A stretch of DNA of 64,000 nucleotides, from the NCBI GenBank assembly GCA_022453515.1, contig JAJNNY010000084.1, forward strand, positions 1-64,000, read 5' to 3'. A program made the position numbers and the translations under genes. Shown here in pieces: positions 32,161 to 43,615 of the stretch (positions are counted from its first letter, which is position 1; each line of letters starts with the position of its first letter). Source of the DNA: Astrocystis sublimbata. Taxonomy: Eukaryota; Ascomycota; Sordariomycetes; Xylariales; Xylariaceae. The notes beneath the pieces were generated by a model. The model saw only the letters and a program-made list of their open reading frames with translations. It did not search any database and was not told the DNA's origin.

Positions 32161-34908
32161 TTAGTAAACACCTATCCTCCGCAATATGCGAAGCTCAACA
32201 GGACCAACAAGCCCAAACTCCGCCCACTCGGTATCCGCATAATGCGCGCGGTTCTTCACGCCATCTCCCGCGCTTCTGACGTGTTCGACGCTCGCTTTCA
32301 CGGCATTGAATAGCGTGCTAGTCACTTCGATTTGTATCGTATTTGTACCCTCCACGACTAGACGCGAGACGTCGCTTACCGGATCGGCAGGGTCAATCGC
32401 TGGGACCAGTCGCCCGTTGACCCAAGCGCGCAGGGTGTTCAGCATGGGGCCGAAGTCTATTAGTACAGCCTTTTGATGAATATGTGACAGGTTGAAGTGC
32501 GCTACGTAGGTCCCGATCCCACTGGCTTGCTCGAGGCCGGGGATTTCTGTCCACGGCACTAGGGTCTCGAGAACCCCTATATCGATGGTGGTGGTGTTGC
32601 CGTCAAGCCTGCTGTAGTCTGCAGCGGGTGCGTGACACTGTATGGTTAGGTTCTAAGGGCCGAGGATAAAGTTCCTGAAAGTCTCATCGTCCTTTTCTTG
32701 CTCTGAAGAAGGGAGCGTAATCTGTGTGCCATTGTCGAGAATGACCCGTGCATCATCAGAGATGTCTGTAACCCAAGCCTCAAGACCGCCCTGGTCTGTT
32801 TCCCGAATCCTCTCGATATTGGAAGAATAAAAGACAGCGTGCGGCGCCGACGTCTTAGAGATAGTCGAGAACGCCACGATGGTTGTTTGATTAGCGCTGA
32901 GGGTCACGGTCAATCGAATCGCGCCGTAAACCTCCTCGTATGCTGCAATTGATTGCTGCTGGCCGGTCCACGCATCAAATATGGCTTTGTCCCCTTCGGT
33001 ACTGTGAACGAGATACTGAAAACACCGCTGACGCCGCTGTTGTATAGGTAGACGAAGTCGTTGCCGCTCATAGTCGCGTCGGACCGCCAGAAGGTGTACA
33101 GATCTTCGGCATCGCAACCGCCTTGGATGCTTGCGCGAGGTACTATACCGTGTTTAGGGAGCACAGAGGCTGAAAAGGCCTCAGCTATTAGTTAATGGAC
33201 CGACTCGTATGTCAGCAGCTTAGCGATATTCACTGACACTAAGTCTTGGCCTTGCGTCCCGATCGTCGTGTTGGGCATTGAACCTATGATGTATATAGGA
33301 AGGCCTTGTCGAGCGAACTTTAAGAATGTGTTGGATGCGTCTGGTGTGATGAGTGTTTCGTTATATAACACGAGAGCCTTGAAAGCTGGCCCATCTGGCA
33401 ACAAGATGCCGCCGCGCACTTCAGTCTGTTCGGAGGTAATGATGTTCGGCCCAATGTACTCGAATGTGTAGCCTAGATATCGAACAAATGATATCAGCTC
33501 ATAACTTTGTGTCTTTGGCATCTGGGGAGATAAGGCAACAGGATCGCATACCGTGAGTGTTGAAGTCACCTGTTGGATAGGCTGGGCTCTCACCTGAAGT
33601 GCCTTTGTAAGGATTTTCGTAGTAATAGAAGGCTATATCGACTTTTGGGGTGCTGCGTATTTTGACTGCGTTAGTTGGCTTCCTCGAGCACTTCCTCGAG
33701 CACATGCGGGAGATGGTTCCCGAGAGAATCATGGGAGGCTTTTGTAGGCTTTGGTACGCACCCAGTCCGTAACACCAACGGGTTCCTCGCCACATAGAGA
33801 ATCGTATCATTGAGATGCGCCCACGCCGGTTGCCGATAGCTCCACGATTCGGTGAACTGGTGCTGGAACGGTGTGAAACTGGACCACGTCGTCCCTTCGT
33901 ACTTCCCTCCGTAAGCATACCCGTGGATAACCATCATGTTGACCCCGGCTGCAAAAGAGCCGTCGAACAAGGCTTTCAGCTCCGGCACACGCATCTTGTA
34001 CGCTCCGGGTCCGAAAGGATCTGACTGTCCCAAAAATCCGTCGTCTTCTTCGCTCCAGCCACGCTCCAGTGGTCCACTATCCATGAGCCACTGCCCAGGA
34101 CCGTCGTAGCATTCGGGACAGATACGCAGCTGCGCTGATTGGTGAAGCGCTCATAATGGCGAAAAGAGCCCACGTTGTATTATCGGATTCTGGAGCAGTC
34201 CAGCGCATATTTCTGTCGCTGGTGATCGCGCTTGTCAGGTCCACCAAGCTGCTCTCGTTCAACACCCGGAAGTGATATGGTTCTTGATGTGGCTTTTCTT
34301 CCAGGACCTGTCCCGCCACGATGGCGATGAGCTTGTTCTGGCCCCGGAGCTCCGGGCCGTTCATAAAGCCTTTGATCGTATTGAACTCAACGTTCGCTGC
34401 GGGTACCGGACCGCTGAATGTCTCTCCGCCCACCACTGTCGTGGCGCCATACACAAGCTCCATGGCGAGGCCCCGCGTAGCGATCTCTGATGGTACCCCG
34501 GCGCCTTGACTCGGGCCAAATGCAAAGTCAAAGAGCAGTTCATTGGCCGCAGTGGCGTTGAGCGATGCTGAAAATACATCCTTGAATGCCTGGGTACAAA
34601 ATCCATATACCGACTAATCAGTAATCGCATGCCCAAGGCCATAGTTGTAAAAGGGAATGAACTTGATACCACCGCCCACCACGGTTTGGATTGCGTCGAT
34701 ATCTCGGGTCACCGACTGGGGCGGTACAGACGCGTCAGGAAGCCTGGATTCGTATCAGATGGTTTCAACATAACATTGGGATGGGTAAATACCAATATCG
34801 AAACTTGGGGCGGTGTTTGGAAGGCGGAGAGTCGAAACCAGGGAGAAGGCATGTTCCTATGGAGCGATCGGTAGGCAAGGCAAGAAAAAGCAGGGTTGGA
34901 TACCACAT
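32161..34908 (-). pseudogene. secreted glycosidase, GH106 (alpha-L-rhamnosidase)-like, degraded
   Basis: From the ATG at 34908 the gene reads a leader MWYPTLLFLALP, then RPKFRYW, a normal intron (34744-34792) and LPDASVPPQSVTRDIDAIQ, the start of this fungal GH106-like family. Decay follows: a TAG at 34614-34616 replaces the Trp expected before SVYGF; a frameshift lies near 34160 before HYERFTNQRS; the frame and homology jump near 34030, where a large central part seems deleted; a TAA lies at 33192-33194; a frameshift near 32995 precedes GDKAIFDAWTGQQ; and a TAG at 32653-32655 sits where the family has GPWNLT. Two further introns still splice in frame (about 33655-33762 and 33472-33550). The C-terminal galactose-binding-like domain (LRAWVNGRLVPAIDPAD) is intact to 32161. 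The family assignment rests on memory of fungal homologues. Confidence 0.72.
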
Positions 34909-37900
34909 GGCTATTCGAATAAACAAGAGCGACACATATGGTTCATGAGCTGAGTCAGTATGGGTACAGGGGAGTTGTATAAATATGTATATCATCTATA
35001 ATAGAATTCTGTTTTGAGTCACAAAGAAACTCGACCACAAAACCGCGAGCCGATCTTGTGGAGGGGCATTGCCGTCATTGACATGGGGTACACTGCGAAG
35101 CATATGTCCACAGTCCTCGACAGCCATGATAGCCATAAGCAAGCATGAAGCGCATCCTGAAGCCAAGGCTGCCCCAGATTGAGAGAACTTGGACCTAGGA
35201 AACCCCCAGCCTGGAAAAGTTAAAAGAGTCAAGTAACATCCAAACTCTAGTACAGCTCTCCATCAATGCGCTGTAAGCTGGCGGAGCATAAGGTGCTGGG
35301 GCATACATATTGGAACATCAGCAAATGCCAATTGCCTTTTACGAAAGCTTGGGACTAGACACTGATTGGAAGCATCGTCGAATATTCTTCAACGTGCATT
35401 CGGGCCAAGTGCATCCGGGATTTACCAGTCTCCCCACTCGTTTCCCGGAACATGCAGACTTAGCTCCCCAACTCCACACTGATCCGCCCTTCTCTTCGCG
35501 GGGTTTTGCCCCGATCTGAGGCTTTGTTTCTCTCCGAACTTCCAAACTATTGCAGGTGACGGTCAGCGCAACTGAAAGTGACGGTACTTACTGAGGCATT
35601 TGTCGCGTCTCCCTTCTGATCGATTTGGGGAAAGAGTTTTGTTCTTGTTTGGCTCCAAAGAGAAAGCGACCAGGTACTGCCCACGATACAGGAACAAGCG
35701 ACGTTGAATGAACATGATATAAAACTGATACATTGTAACCATATGTAAGAAAGTTTCTTGCAATAGTAGTATGTCAAAGATTGAAGGGACAGCTGAGATA
35801 ATCAAGGAATTGGGTATAACGAAAGCAATCTACGAAACAGTAGAATAATGGCCGACACCGAACAAGATAAATTACCCTCAGATTAGCTCTCAGGTTCTCA
35901 TAAACAACCACAACCTCGGCTCCGTTGGAGCTCGGGCGGGCTGCCTGCAAATTTGGCTTTTTGGATACTTGGTCATCATAGGGATATCTTGTAAGGTGCT
36001 TTACAGCACAAACAAAAGGAAAAAGGTGCAACGGCTTCGAAAAAAAGCACATCGCGGCCACTTGACCAAAACGGCTACAACGCGCACCATCGAGCTCCGA
36101 TTGAAAACTATGGGTGTGAAACATCGAACGCAGCCACGAAGGCGCATTCTCTTGTTGTGTATGTTGTCGTCATTGCTCGGTCGGCAAGATGCCGTGTGCT
36201 GCGGAGCCGTAATGATACTCAGCGACTGCGGAAGCCCGTATCGATACCAGTCGCTGCCAACCCACAGTGTGATCGGCTTTGCTCAGATCTCTGTTCTTGA
36301 AATTTTTGTCATACGTCAAAGGTCTGAAGACAATTGACTCCAACAAGCTCGATTGTGTTCTCCTCATTGCAAGGCTGTGTTTGATCCCCCCAGTACGGTC
36401 AAGGCGTGGTAGCCTGCACATGCAAACGTTTGTGAGATAAACATGCGAACCCCCAAGAACGGTCTCGACTTGCTAGGTTGTCGTGCCGACATCCCTGGCA
36501 AAGACATCAAATCCCTCAGTGCGGTCAAGTTGAGTCTCGATGAGACATTGGTCATTGAATTGATTGATTGTTTTTTCAAGCTGAAGAGCGGCTGATGGCT
36601 CTGCATAGCGCGTGACAATTACTTCTCCAATGGAGTATGATGATTGCTGACTCTGGGAAGAGTGCGAGTGTTTGATAACTTGCATTGTGACGAACCTTCG
36701 TCAACAATGTTTGTTGGGATGTGGTAGATTGCTGATTGTGAGAAGAGTGCGATAGCGTCCATGATGTGCATTGTTAACGAGCCCTCGCTAACAATGTTGC
36801 TGAGATGTAGTGAATTACATGATAGTCGACTATGAGAAGAGTGCGATAGTGTATGTGGTGTACATCCTTGACGAGCCTTCGTCAACGATGTTGCTGAGAT
36901 GTTGTAGATTGCATAATTGTTGATTGTGAAAAGGGTGTGATAGTGTTCATAGTGTGCATTGTTAACGAGCCTTCACTAACAATGTTGCCGAGATGTAATG
37001 AACTGCGTGGTGATTGAATCCGAACAGGCTGCGATCAGGATGTGCATTGCTGACGAGCCTTTCGTCAACAAAGTTAATGATATGTAGTGGATTGCCTGAT
37101 CGCTGGTAACTCGATGAGTTTGCTTGTCGCTGATACTGATACTGAATTGGGACGTCCGGATTCCATAGATTAGGAAATGACAGTGACGCTCATTGATGAT
37201 ATGTTGGTGTGGGTGTTGGCATTGGTGCTTAGGTAGGTATGGGTAGATTGACGGCTGCTGGTTGATGTCCAGTTGGTGTTGATCACCTCTGCATACATGG
37301 CGCCCGCCTCGGGCTTTTCGTATGCAGAGGTAATAGATGCCGACGTGTTGGCAGGTCAAGGGGACAGATGGGAATGGCTTGGATCATGATGGGCCAATAT
37401 GCGGGAGAAGGTGAGGGTGAGTGTGAGTGGGTGACGATGTGATCCAGCTGAGAAGTCGTATGGACGAGGTGAATGGTATGCAGATGACAGATGGCGAACC
37501 TGACCTCCAGGTTTCGTTCTCTGCCACTGCAGGAGGATGTAGGTGGTGCGGGTTTGAGTAATCCGAGGAAACTGAGTTGTATGAGGGTCGATTGCTGGTT
37601 TGTGGGGGATGAGGAAAAAGATGTAGGAAAGCAAGTCACGTAGGCAGCAGTGAGGGACGAGGGGAGAGAACTAAGTTAGGATGGATGGACTACGAGAGAC
37701 TACGAGGCAGGCGAGGCAGGTAGGTAGCAAACAAAGGTTGAGGTAGGAAGGAACGGAGGCGGTCGAGAGTGAAGCCCAAGGAAGGCCCTTTGCAACGCGC
37801 AGTCCCCAAGAGCCTAAAGGGACCGCGTTTGCCGCACATCATTGGCCGCAGCTGGCCGCTTTGGCCCCACCTTCCAAGGGACTGGGGTAGTGCGGCTCTC

Positions 37901-38101
37901 TGAATTCAACAGTGCAGGTGCAACTTCAGCTCTTCCTTCCCTGCCTTGAAATATCCTGCCAGCTGCCCAGTCACCCGCCTCAATCATTCAGTCTTTGCGA
38001 CTGAGAAAAGACAAGTTGCAAGTGCTAGGTAGCATATTTGCCGCACCTCTTAAATACACGCATTCAATATTCGCATTTGAACCAACAGGAAATCAATCAA
38101 A
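34909..38101. other. 3.2-kb spacer with hairpin repeat array
   Basis: No gene is supported. Bases 36628-37100 hold the hairpin repeat array listed separately. Bases 37200-37800 are rich in GT/GA low-complexity words (GTGAGGGTGAGTGTGAGTG near 37410). The last 300 bases before 38102 are the likely ISY1 promoter and leader. Confidence 0.5.
36628..37100. repeat. tandem array of ~86-95 bp units, each with a hairpin
   Basis: Five copies of a palindromic core lie at 36683-36709, 36769-36796, 36862-36891, 36957-36984 and 37045-37072, spaced 86-95 bases apart. The bases between share GCTGAGATGTNGTGNATT and GAGAAGAGTGCGATAG. Each core folds into arms of 12-13 bases with a loop of 2-4: CATTGTGACGAA/TTCGTCAACAATG in the first, CATTGTTAACGAG/CTCGCTAACAATG in the second. 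Cores 1, 3 and 5 have GACGA/TCGTC arms; cores 2 and 4 have TTAACGA/CTAA arms, so the array alternates two forms. Unit lengths are not multiples of three, which argues against a repeated peptide. Confidence 0.8.
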
Positions 38102-38936
38102 ATGGTAAGCCAACCAACCTCGTCTCTCGACCGCATCAAAAAACCGAGTGACTAACTCTTGCTTCTGTCCGTAGGCGCGAAACTCCGAAAAAGCGCAGTC
38201 GATGCTCTTCCGCTTCCGCGAAGCGCAAGCAGCTGACCTGGGCATCATCGACGCCGGCCGAACCCGTCGACCGCGCGTCATCACCGAAGTCGACTCGATC
38301 CCCAGCTGCGAGAAATGGCGCGGGCAGGTCCTCAAGGAGATTTCACGCAAGGTGTCCAAGATCCAGGACCCGGCGCTCAGCGACTACCAGATCCGCGACC
38401 TCAACGACGAGATCAACAAGCTGATGCGCGAGAAGCATATGTGGGAGGTGCAGATACGGAATCTCGGCGGTCCGAACTATATGCGCGGCGCAGCCAAGAT
38501 CTACGACGAGACGGGGAGAGAGATACCGGGTGGTGGAGCGCAAGGGAAAGGGTATAAGTACTTTGGTAGGGCGAGGGAGTTGCCTGGTGTCAAGGAGCTG
38601 TTTGAGGCAGCGCAGCAGGCACGAACGCAGCAGAACGAGAAACCCCTAGAGACGAGAGACGATTTACGGAAAGCTGTTGACGCGAAGTATTATGGCTATG
38701 CGCCCGATGAGGAAGACGATGCGCTGATGGAGTACGAGGCGACTAAGGAGAAGGACGCGTTCGAGGCCCTACTCAAGCAGGCGGACGGCGCCAAGGGGAG
38801 CAAGCCACCACCTGATTGGGAGCCGCTGCCGGGTGATACGGGCGATGGGCGAGGCTGGGAGCTGCCGACGGTCGACGAGGTGCAGCAGGAGCTGATAGCG
38901 CGCAGGCAGCGGAAGCTCCTCGAGCAGTTTCAGTAG
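38102..38936 (+). CDS. ISY1: pre-mRNA-splicing factor Isy1
   Basis: Predicted CDS join(38102..38104,38175..38936), 254 residues. Exon 1 contains only the ATG; GTAAGC follows at 38105 and the acceptor ends at 38174, giving M-ARNSEKAQSMLFRFREAQ, the invariant Isy1 N-terminus. Isy1 is a component of the Prp19-associated (NTC) complex in the activated spliceosome and helps position the 5' exon in the first step. The helical Isy1 domain continues through CEKWRGQVLKEISRKVSKIQ, LNDEINKLMREKHMWEVQI and NLGGPNYMRG, followed by KGYKYFGRARELPGVKELF. The C-terminal 90 residues are acidic and variable. Length matches fungal Isy1, and codon use is GC-rich like the other housekeeping genes here. Confidence 0.95.
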
Positions 38937-40107
38937 ACTCGGCCCAAAGACGACGAAACAATCTGTGGCTAGGGTCTTATGCGAGAAGCGCCGGCTACTA
39001 CCTAAGCTTTTCGGCGGTATTGTCGTCATTGCGACAGACGAGCCAGGACATCAAGCACGGTGGTGATACCACAAGCCGTGCTCTGCGGAAAGAGGTCGAT
39101 GGCTTCACGCAACACATCACCCCAGATGAGGGCCAGCATCAATGAGATACCTAAAGGCGCCCCCGTCCGCCTAAGATATGGGATTGTCCAAAAGAGGGTT
39201 TCATGACCTGCTCCATCGCCTTCGATACCAGAGAACTTGGAACTGCGTAGGATTGGATGTTTGAAAAGCATGGACGGCATTGGTCTCGAATCGAATTTGA
39301 GTTAGGAGATTTACGAGGATTCCATGGCTGGGCACACTCCAAAAGCGAATGCACAGGGATGGGTTGAGCCAACACGGACGGGCAAGCTAGAGCAGGCCGA
39401 CATAAGCCCAACCGGCTCCCATTACGGACAGGCAGATCAGCCAGCCCCCCGCACGCCGCCGAGGATTTCTTGAAGTGCGGCTCCAATCATCTAGCGACAT
39501 ACCTGGATTGGTCGCTACAAAAGGACGGAAATCAACGATTCATGAGACCACAGTTGCGCATTCAGGTCCTGTACATAGATAGCCCAGGCTACGAGAGTAT
39601 GCACACATACATGGTGCCCCCCATTAATCATATGCATGGATATCACTTGCGACATGAGGCTCAGTTAGTGTAGCATTATACCCAACCGTCAGAGTAATCA
39701 TTCACAATAATGTATTTAATGTATACTGGAGTGCCTTTCTCGAAACAATGGAAATTTTGACTCTTCATCCATGTACGGTTTCTCATCTATTGACCTATGT
39801 ACGCGGAGGTAGGTAAGGACTGACAAAAATCAATGCTGCGCTGTATTCCGATCCCAAAATTCCCACCTTAACGCCATAGAACCCTTCAATTATTTAAGTA
39901 GTCCATATATGCCCCAGAACCCGGAAGTGACAGCTTGCGATATAGACGCAATGATATATACCTAACCACATAGAATCTATTTTATTCACATGTTCCAAGA
40001 GAGAAAAGGCAACGATTGCTACGCTTGCCACATGTACTCAATCAAAAACGAGATCCCCGCTCAATAGGGGAATTTAAATGAACAAAGAGGGGATACGGAA
40101 AGGGGGC
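38937..40107. other. spacer between convergent genes
   Basis: 1171 bases between ISY1 and the phosphoesterase gene. An 84-codon ATG frame on the minus strand (39280-39026) has no recognised motif, and I do not call it. Nothing else is supported. Confidence 0.45.
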
Positions 40108-42135
40108 TTAGAACCCGCAATCCTTGCCCCAGTTGCTCCCCACCCAACTCTTGATGGCTTCCGTCAGGGTAGCATTCGAATACACAGTGATATTGTCCGT
40201 GCCGTAGTCGCCGCCGCTGAATTTCAAGGCCGGGATAATCCACGGCTGGACGTAATCTATGAAGACCAGATCCACCGTCGCTGGATCCGCTTGTACTTCC
40301 CCATCCTCTTCTGCCTCGTCGCTTCTTCGGCGGAGCTCGCGAGGCGAGCCATCATCTTCAGACGACGGGGGCGGAGGCGGGGGAGGGAAAACCGCGGCCT
40401 GGATACAATTCGGCACCTTGTGGAACTTGATGGGCGAGTGCACCGCGTCATCGCCGTCGTCGCCGAGATCATCCGTCGTCGTGTAGCCATCGATGAGTTC
40501 TATGTTGTCTCCGGTGGTGCTTTCCTCGCCCATGTCGGTTGCACCGCTGAGCGGGTACTGGTTCGAGCTTCCGCTTTCGCCGTAAGACTTCAGACTCGAT
40601 TGTTTGCCCAGAAACGGGCTCGGCGCCATCATTTCCGGGATAGACAGGTACTTTGTATCGAGCTCCGCCTCAAACACCGGGCCCGCGCTGTTCAAGAGCT
40701 GTAGTACCTTCTTGGCAACCGCATACGGTACATCAGGGATGTAATTCCATTTACTCGTAAAGGGCGAGATGAGGAACGTCGAGTCCCTCGTGAAAGGACC
40801 CTGAAAGACATCGAAGCGGACAGCCCCCGTGTTGACAATCATCAGACGCGCCTTGTCGGCCCTGGCCTCGTTGATCACGGAAGCGGGAATCACTTCCTTC
40901 TCGAGCCAGCTGAAGATGCTGCCGTCGCTCGGGTATGCGGCACGCGTCATCCACAGGTCGCTTGGCGCGCAGCCGATGATTTGGTCCAAGTCCAGCTTCG
41001 ACCGGGCCTCGGTGATCATAGCGGTCACATTGCGACCAAGGGGCGTGCTAAAGTTCTTGGCGTCGATACCGGCGTGGTGCTGTAGGCCGAGGACGTTGTT
41101 GTCGATGTAGCGGCGTGTGAATTTCACGGCGGCATCGACGGATACGTCGTCCTCTTCGTTCGTACTTTTCGCCTTGTTGACGCCGTCAACGGACATCCAA
41201 CCAATAGTCTCGAAGTAGCGCCCGCTCGCAATGGCGACGGCCTTGTCGTCGAACTTCCGGGTGTCGCGCACATGAGCGTGCCCGCCGAGGAACACGATTG
41301 GCGTGTCCCAGTTCTCATCTCGGATAACCTTGTAGATCTGCTCGAACTCAGCCATGCGCAGACCCACATGTCCCGCGACGACGAAAATATCGGGCTTCTC
41401 GCGTATGGCCTTCTGGAACCAGGCTTGCTTCATGGACTCGGCGACAGGGACGACGACGCTGTTGTTCGCGTTGCGGTTGAAGTCGAAGATGAAACCGAGC
41501 GCCACCACGTTGTATCCCTGGTTCTTGGTCTTAAATTTGATATAGCGCTGTGCCTGGGGGATCTGGTTCCCCGTCTCGGGCTCGATGTAGTCGAGGTTGG
41601 AGGCGACGTAGGATTTTCCGTAATGCGGCACGGTGATATTGTGTTCGCGCATGGTGGTATCTGGTTGGTAAAGCTCGTGGTTGCCGGTGCACATGACGTC
41701 GATGCTCTGTTGGCCGAAGATGTCGTAGATGTATTTGCCCTTGGGGTCGGAACTATCGTAGAGGCCGTTGCCCTCGACGCGGTCGCCAGTGTCAATGATG
41801 AGGAGGTCGACGCCCTTCTCATCTGCCTTGCGGCGCATGTGCTCGGTAAAAGAAACATAGTCACCCCAGTCGGCCGAGTATTGCGATCTGTGAGAAAAGG
41901 GACCAGGTCAGTAAGGCAGTAAGGTACCTACGCGCAATATTGGGGGAATCAAGACATGCGCGTACTCTTGCAAATGCCCGCCGATCCAGCCATGGGTGTC
42001 AGTGGTGTGCAGAAAGTTGATCTGGCCCCATTCTAGCTCTCGCATCGGGGCAGCAACCGGTGCTGGGGCATTGGGCTGGGCGCCATTGGCGATTGTCGCC
42101 AGAGAGGCAGCCAAAGCCGCGGCTCTGCGAATCAT
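40108..42135 (-). CDS. secreted metallophosphoesterase, 5'-nucleotidase family (YHR202W-like)
   Basis: Predicted CDS complement(join(40108..41887,41966..42135)), 649 residues, one phase-2 intron. A signal peptide ([19 protein letters not shown]) is followed by the calcineurin-like metal-binding motifs in order: TTDTHGW (DxH), [11 protein letters not shown] (GDxx), CTGNHEL (GNHE), AGHVGLR and GGHAHVRD (GHxH), so the dimetal site is complete. The C-terminal half is the 5'-nucleotidase substrate-specificity domain with [11 protein letters not shown]. Near the end a Pro-rich run ([14 protein letters not shown]) and an acidic stretch interrupt it before a conserved close [14 protein letters not shown]. 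It probably hydrolyses nucleotides or related phosphoesters in the vacuole, secretory pathway or outside the cell. The substrate is not known for this fungal branch. Confidence 0.9.
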
Positions 42136-43615
42136 GACGTCGCGATGGCGGTTGCCGGAGTAGCAGGTGTGGAAACGTAGGCGACGTAGGCTTTTCCCAT
42201 CAGAAGGCTAATCGTGACAGGAGAGGGAATGAGGTAAAAGCAACTTGATGTGAGGCTTTGAGCGAGATTTAGAAGAATGAGAACCCTTGGGGCTCAGAAA
42301 GGTTGGAGAGGATTCCGTCTCGAGATGGATGGTCTTAGCTATCAGTGCTGATGACGGCCGAGGCGGCCCGTTGCGTCACTACTTGAAGACCTAAAGCTCC
42401 CCCGGCCGGGGTGCTGTAGCCTGTCTCGGGGGCTTCCACATGGCGTTCAGGGCCCAGGCATCCAATCATCTTGGCGGACCGTATTAGGTTTAGCGTTGGG
42501 ACACTTTCAAGATCAGATCTACTGTAGTAACTTTGGATGGTATTTGTACAATGTGCGCTCTCTGCACCGTCTGCAAAACGGTTTCCTGTTGCCGTTAATG
42601 GAAACAGGCATGACAGGGCCAAGGCATTATTGCGCCTTGAGATCAGATACGAAAGAACACATTGTAAGCACTGATTTTACATACCTAGGTAGGTATTCAT
42701 TGTGGCTTTAAATTCAATAGCAGCCTATCTCTCCGGCACACAATCCTGGCTGGCGGTCACATGAATTATTCTTCAGTAGACCTAATTCATTTTCACGATC
42801 TCCTTTAGACGAAACATGCGGCTGGATATAACTGAATCACTTGCTTCAGTTGCAGTCATGAGAGTTTGATTTTGTGCTTTAACTTGACCCAGCTCGCAGA
42901 GAAGGGAAACATCATTCATGGGTCAACAGATTATGCCCATGATCACCAAAGACGAGCGGCATCGTCGTGAAAGGAGTACAGTTTGCTTCAACACTCGACC
43001 TAGGTCTATCTCGAGACATGTATCAACAAACTTTAAAGTCGTGAGAGCAAAACCAGTAGCACAGGGTAATGTCATCCATGCATCTGGGGATTTGAGGGTA
43101 CTACTCGTCTGACCATCTAATGCCCAGCTCGCAGCATCGCTTGATATGACCGATTATGGGGTTTCTCATATGAGAAGCTAGGATCTTGGGTGCAGTCAAT
43201 AGATTTAGGGCTAGCGCCAGGTAGAGCTAAATTTACCATGCGAAGGGAATGTCCTACATTACTTGGGTGTACATGCCTTCGTCGAATATAAAGACCGACA
43301 GAACCTTGATCGTGATTTCCCTGGTTGCTGTAGTTCGAGATAGCCCAGCAGAAGCCTGAAGTGGTGGAAGGTACGAGCCAAAGAAAACGCCAGCCGGGGG
43401 TGGGGGGGGGTTCTTAAAGGTTTGGTGTGGACATTGGGACTACAGTCATGACGTGTTTGTAAATTGTACTACGGCCTCCCTGTATTATCAAACATTTGCT
43501 GGGTTTCGACCTATCGTCGCACACATATATTTTCAACTTACCTACTTACAGGTACTTCAGAGTTCCATCATTGAACGCATAATCGAAGGACTGCTAAAAT
43601 TCTCATGCCCATCCC
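42136..43615. other. spacer
   Basis: 1480 bases without a supported gene. It holds the phosphoesterase promoter on its left. A TACCTAGGTAGGTA motif lies at 42682-42695, and an unusual G-run (GGGGGTGGGGGGGGG) near 43396-43411 lies about 200 bases from the FAD oxidase stop. Confidence 0.45.

Noticed and set aside
36628..37100. Repeat array considered as a CRISPR
   Set aside because: Eukaryotic context, long imperfect units, conserved between-core bases instead of unique spacers.
36619..37359. Minus-strand open frames over the hairpin array as a repeat protein
   Set aside because: Unit lengths of 86-95 bp change the frame from unit to unit; no consistent peptide repeat.
39026..39280. 84-codon ATG frame on the minus strand downstream of ISY1
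   Set aside because: Plausible composition but no motif, no splice partners and no recognised family; left uncalled.
40078..40704. 208-codon open frame on the plus strand inside the phosphoesterase gene
   Set aside because: Antisense shadow of a GC-rich coding region; no motif and no independent start context.
41272..41922. 216-codon plus-strand frame opposite the phosphoesterase
   Set aside because: Same reason; the minus strand has complete metal-binding motifs.
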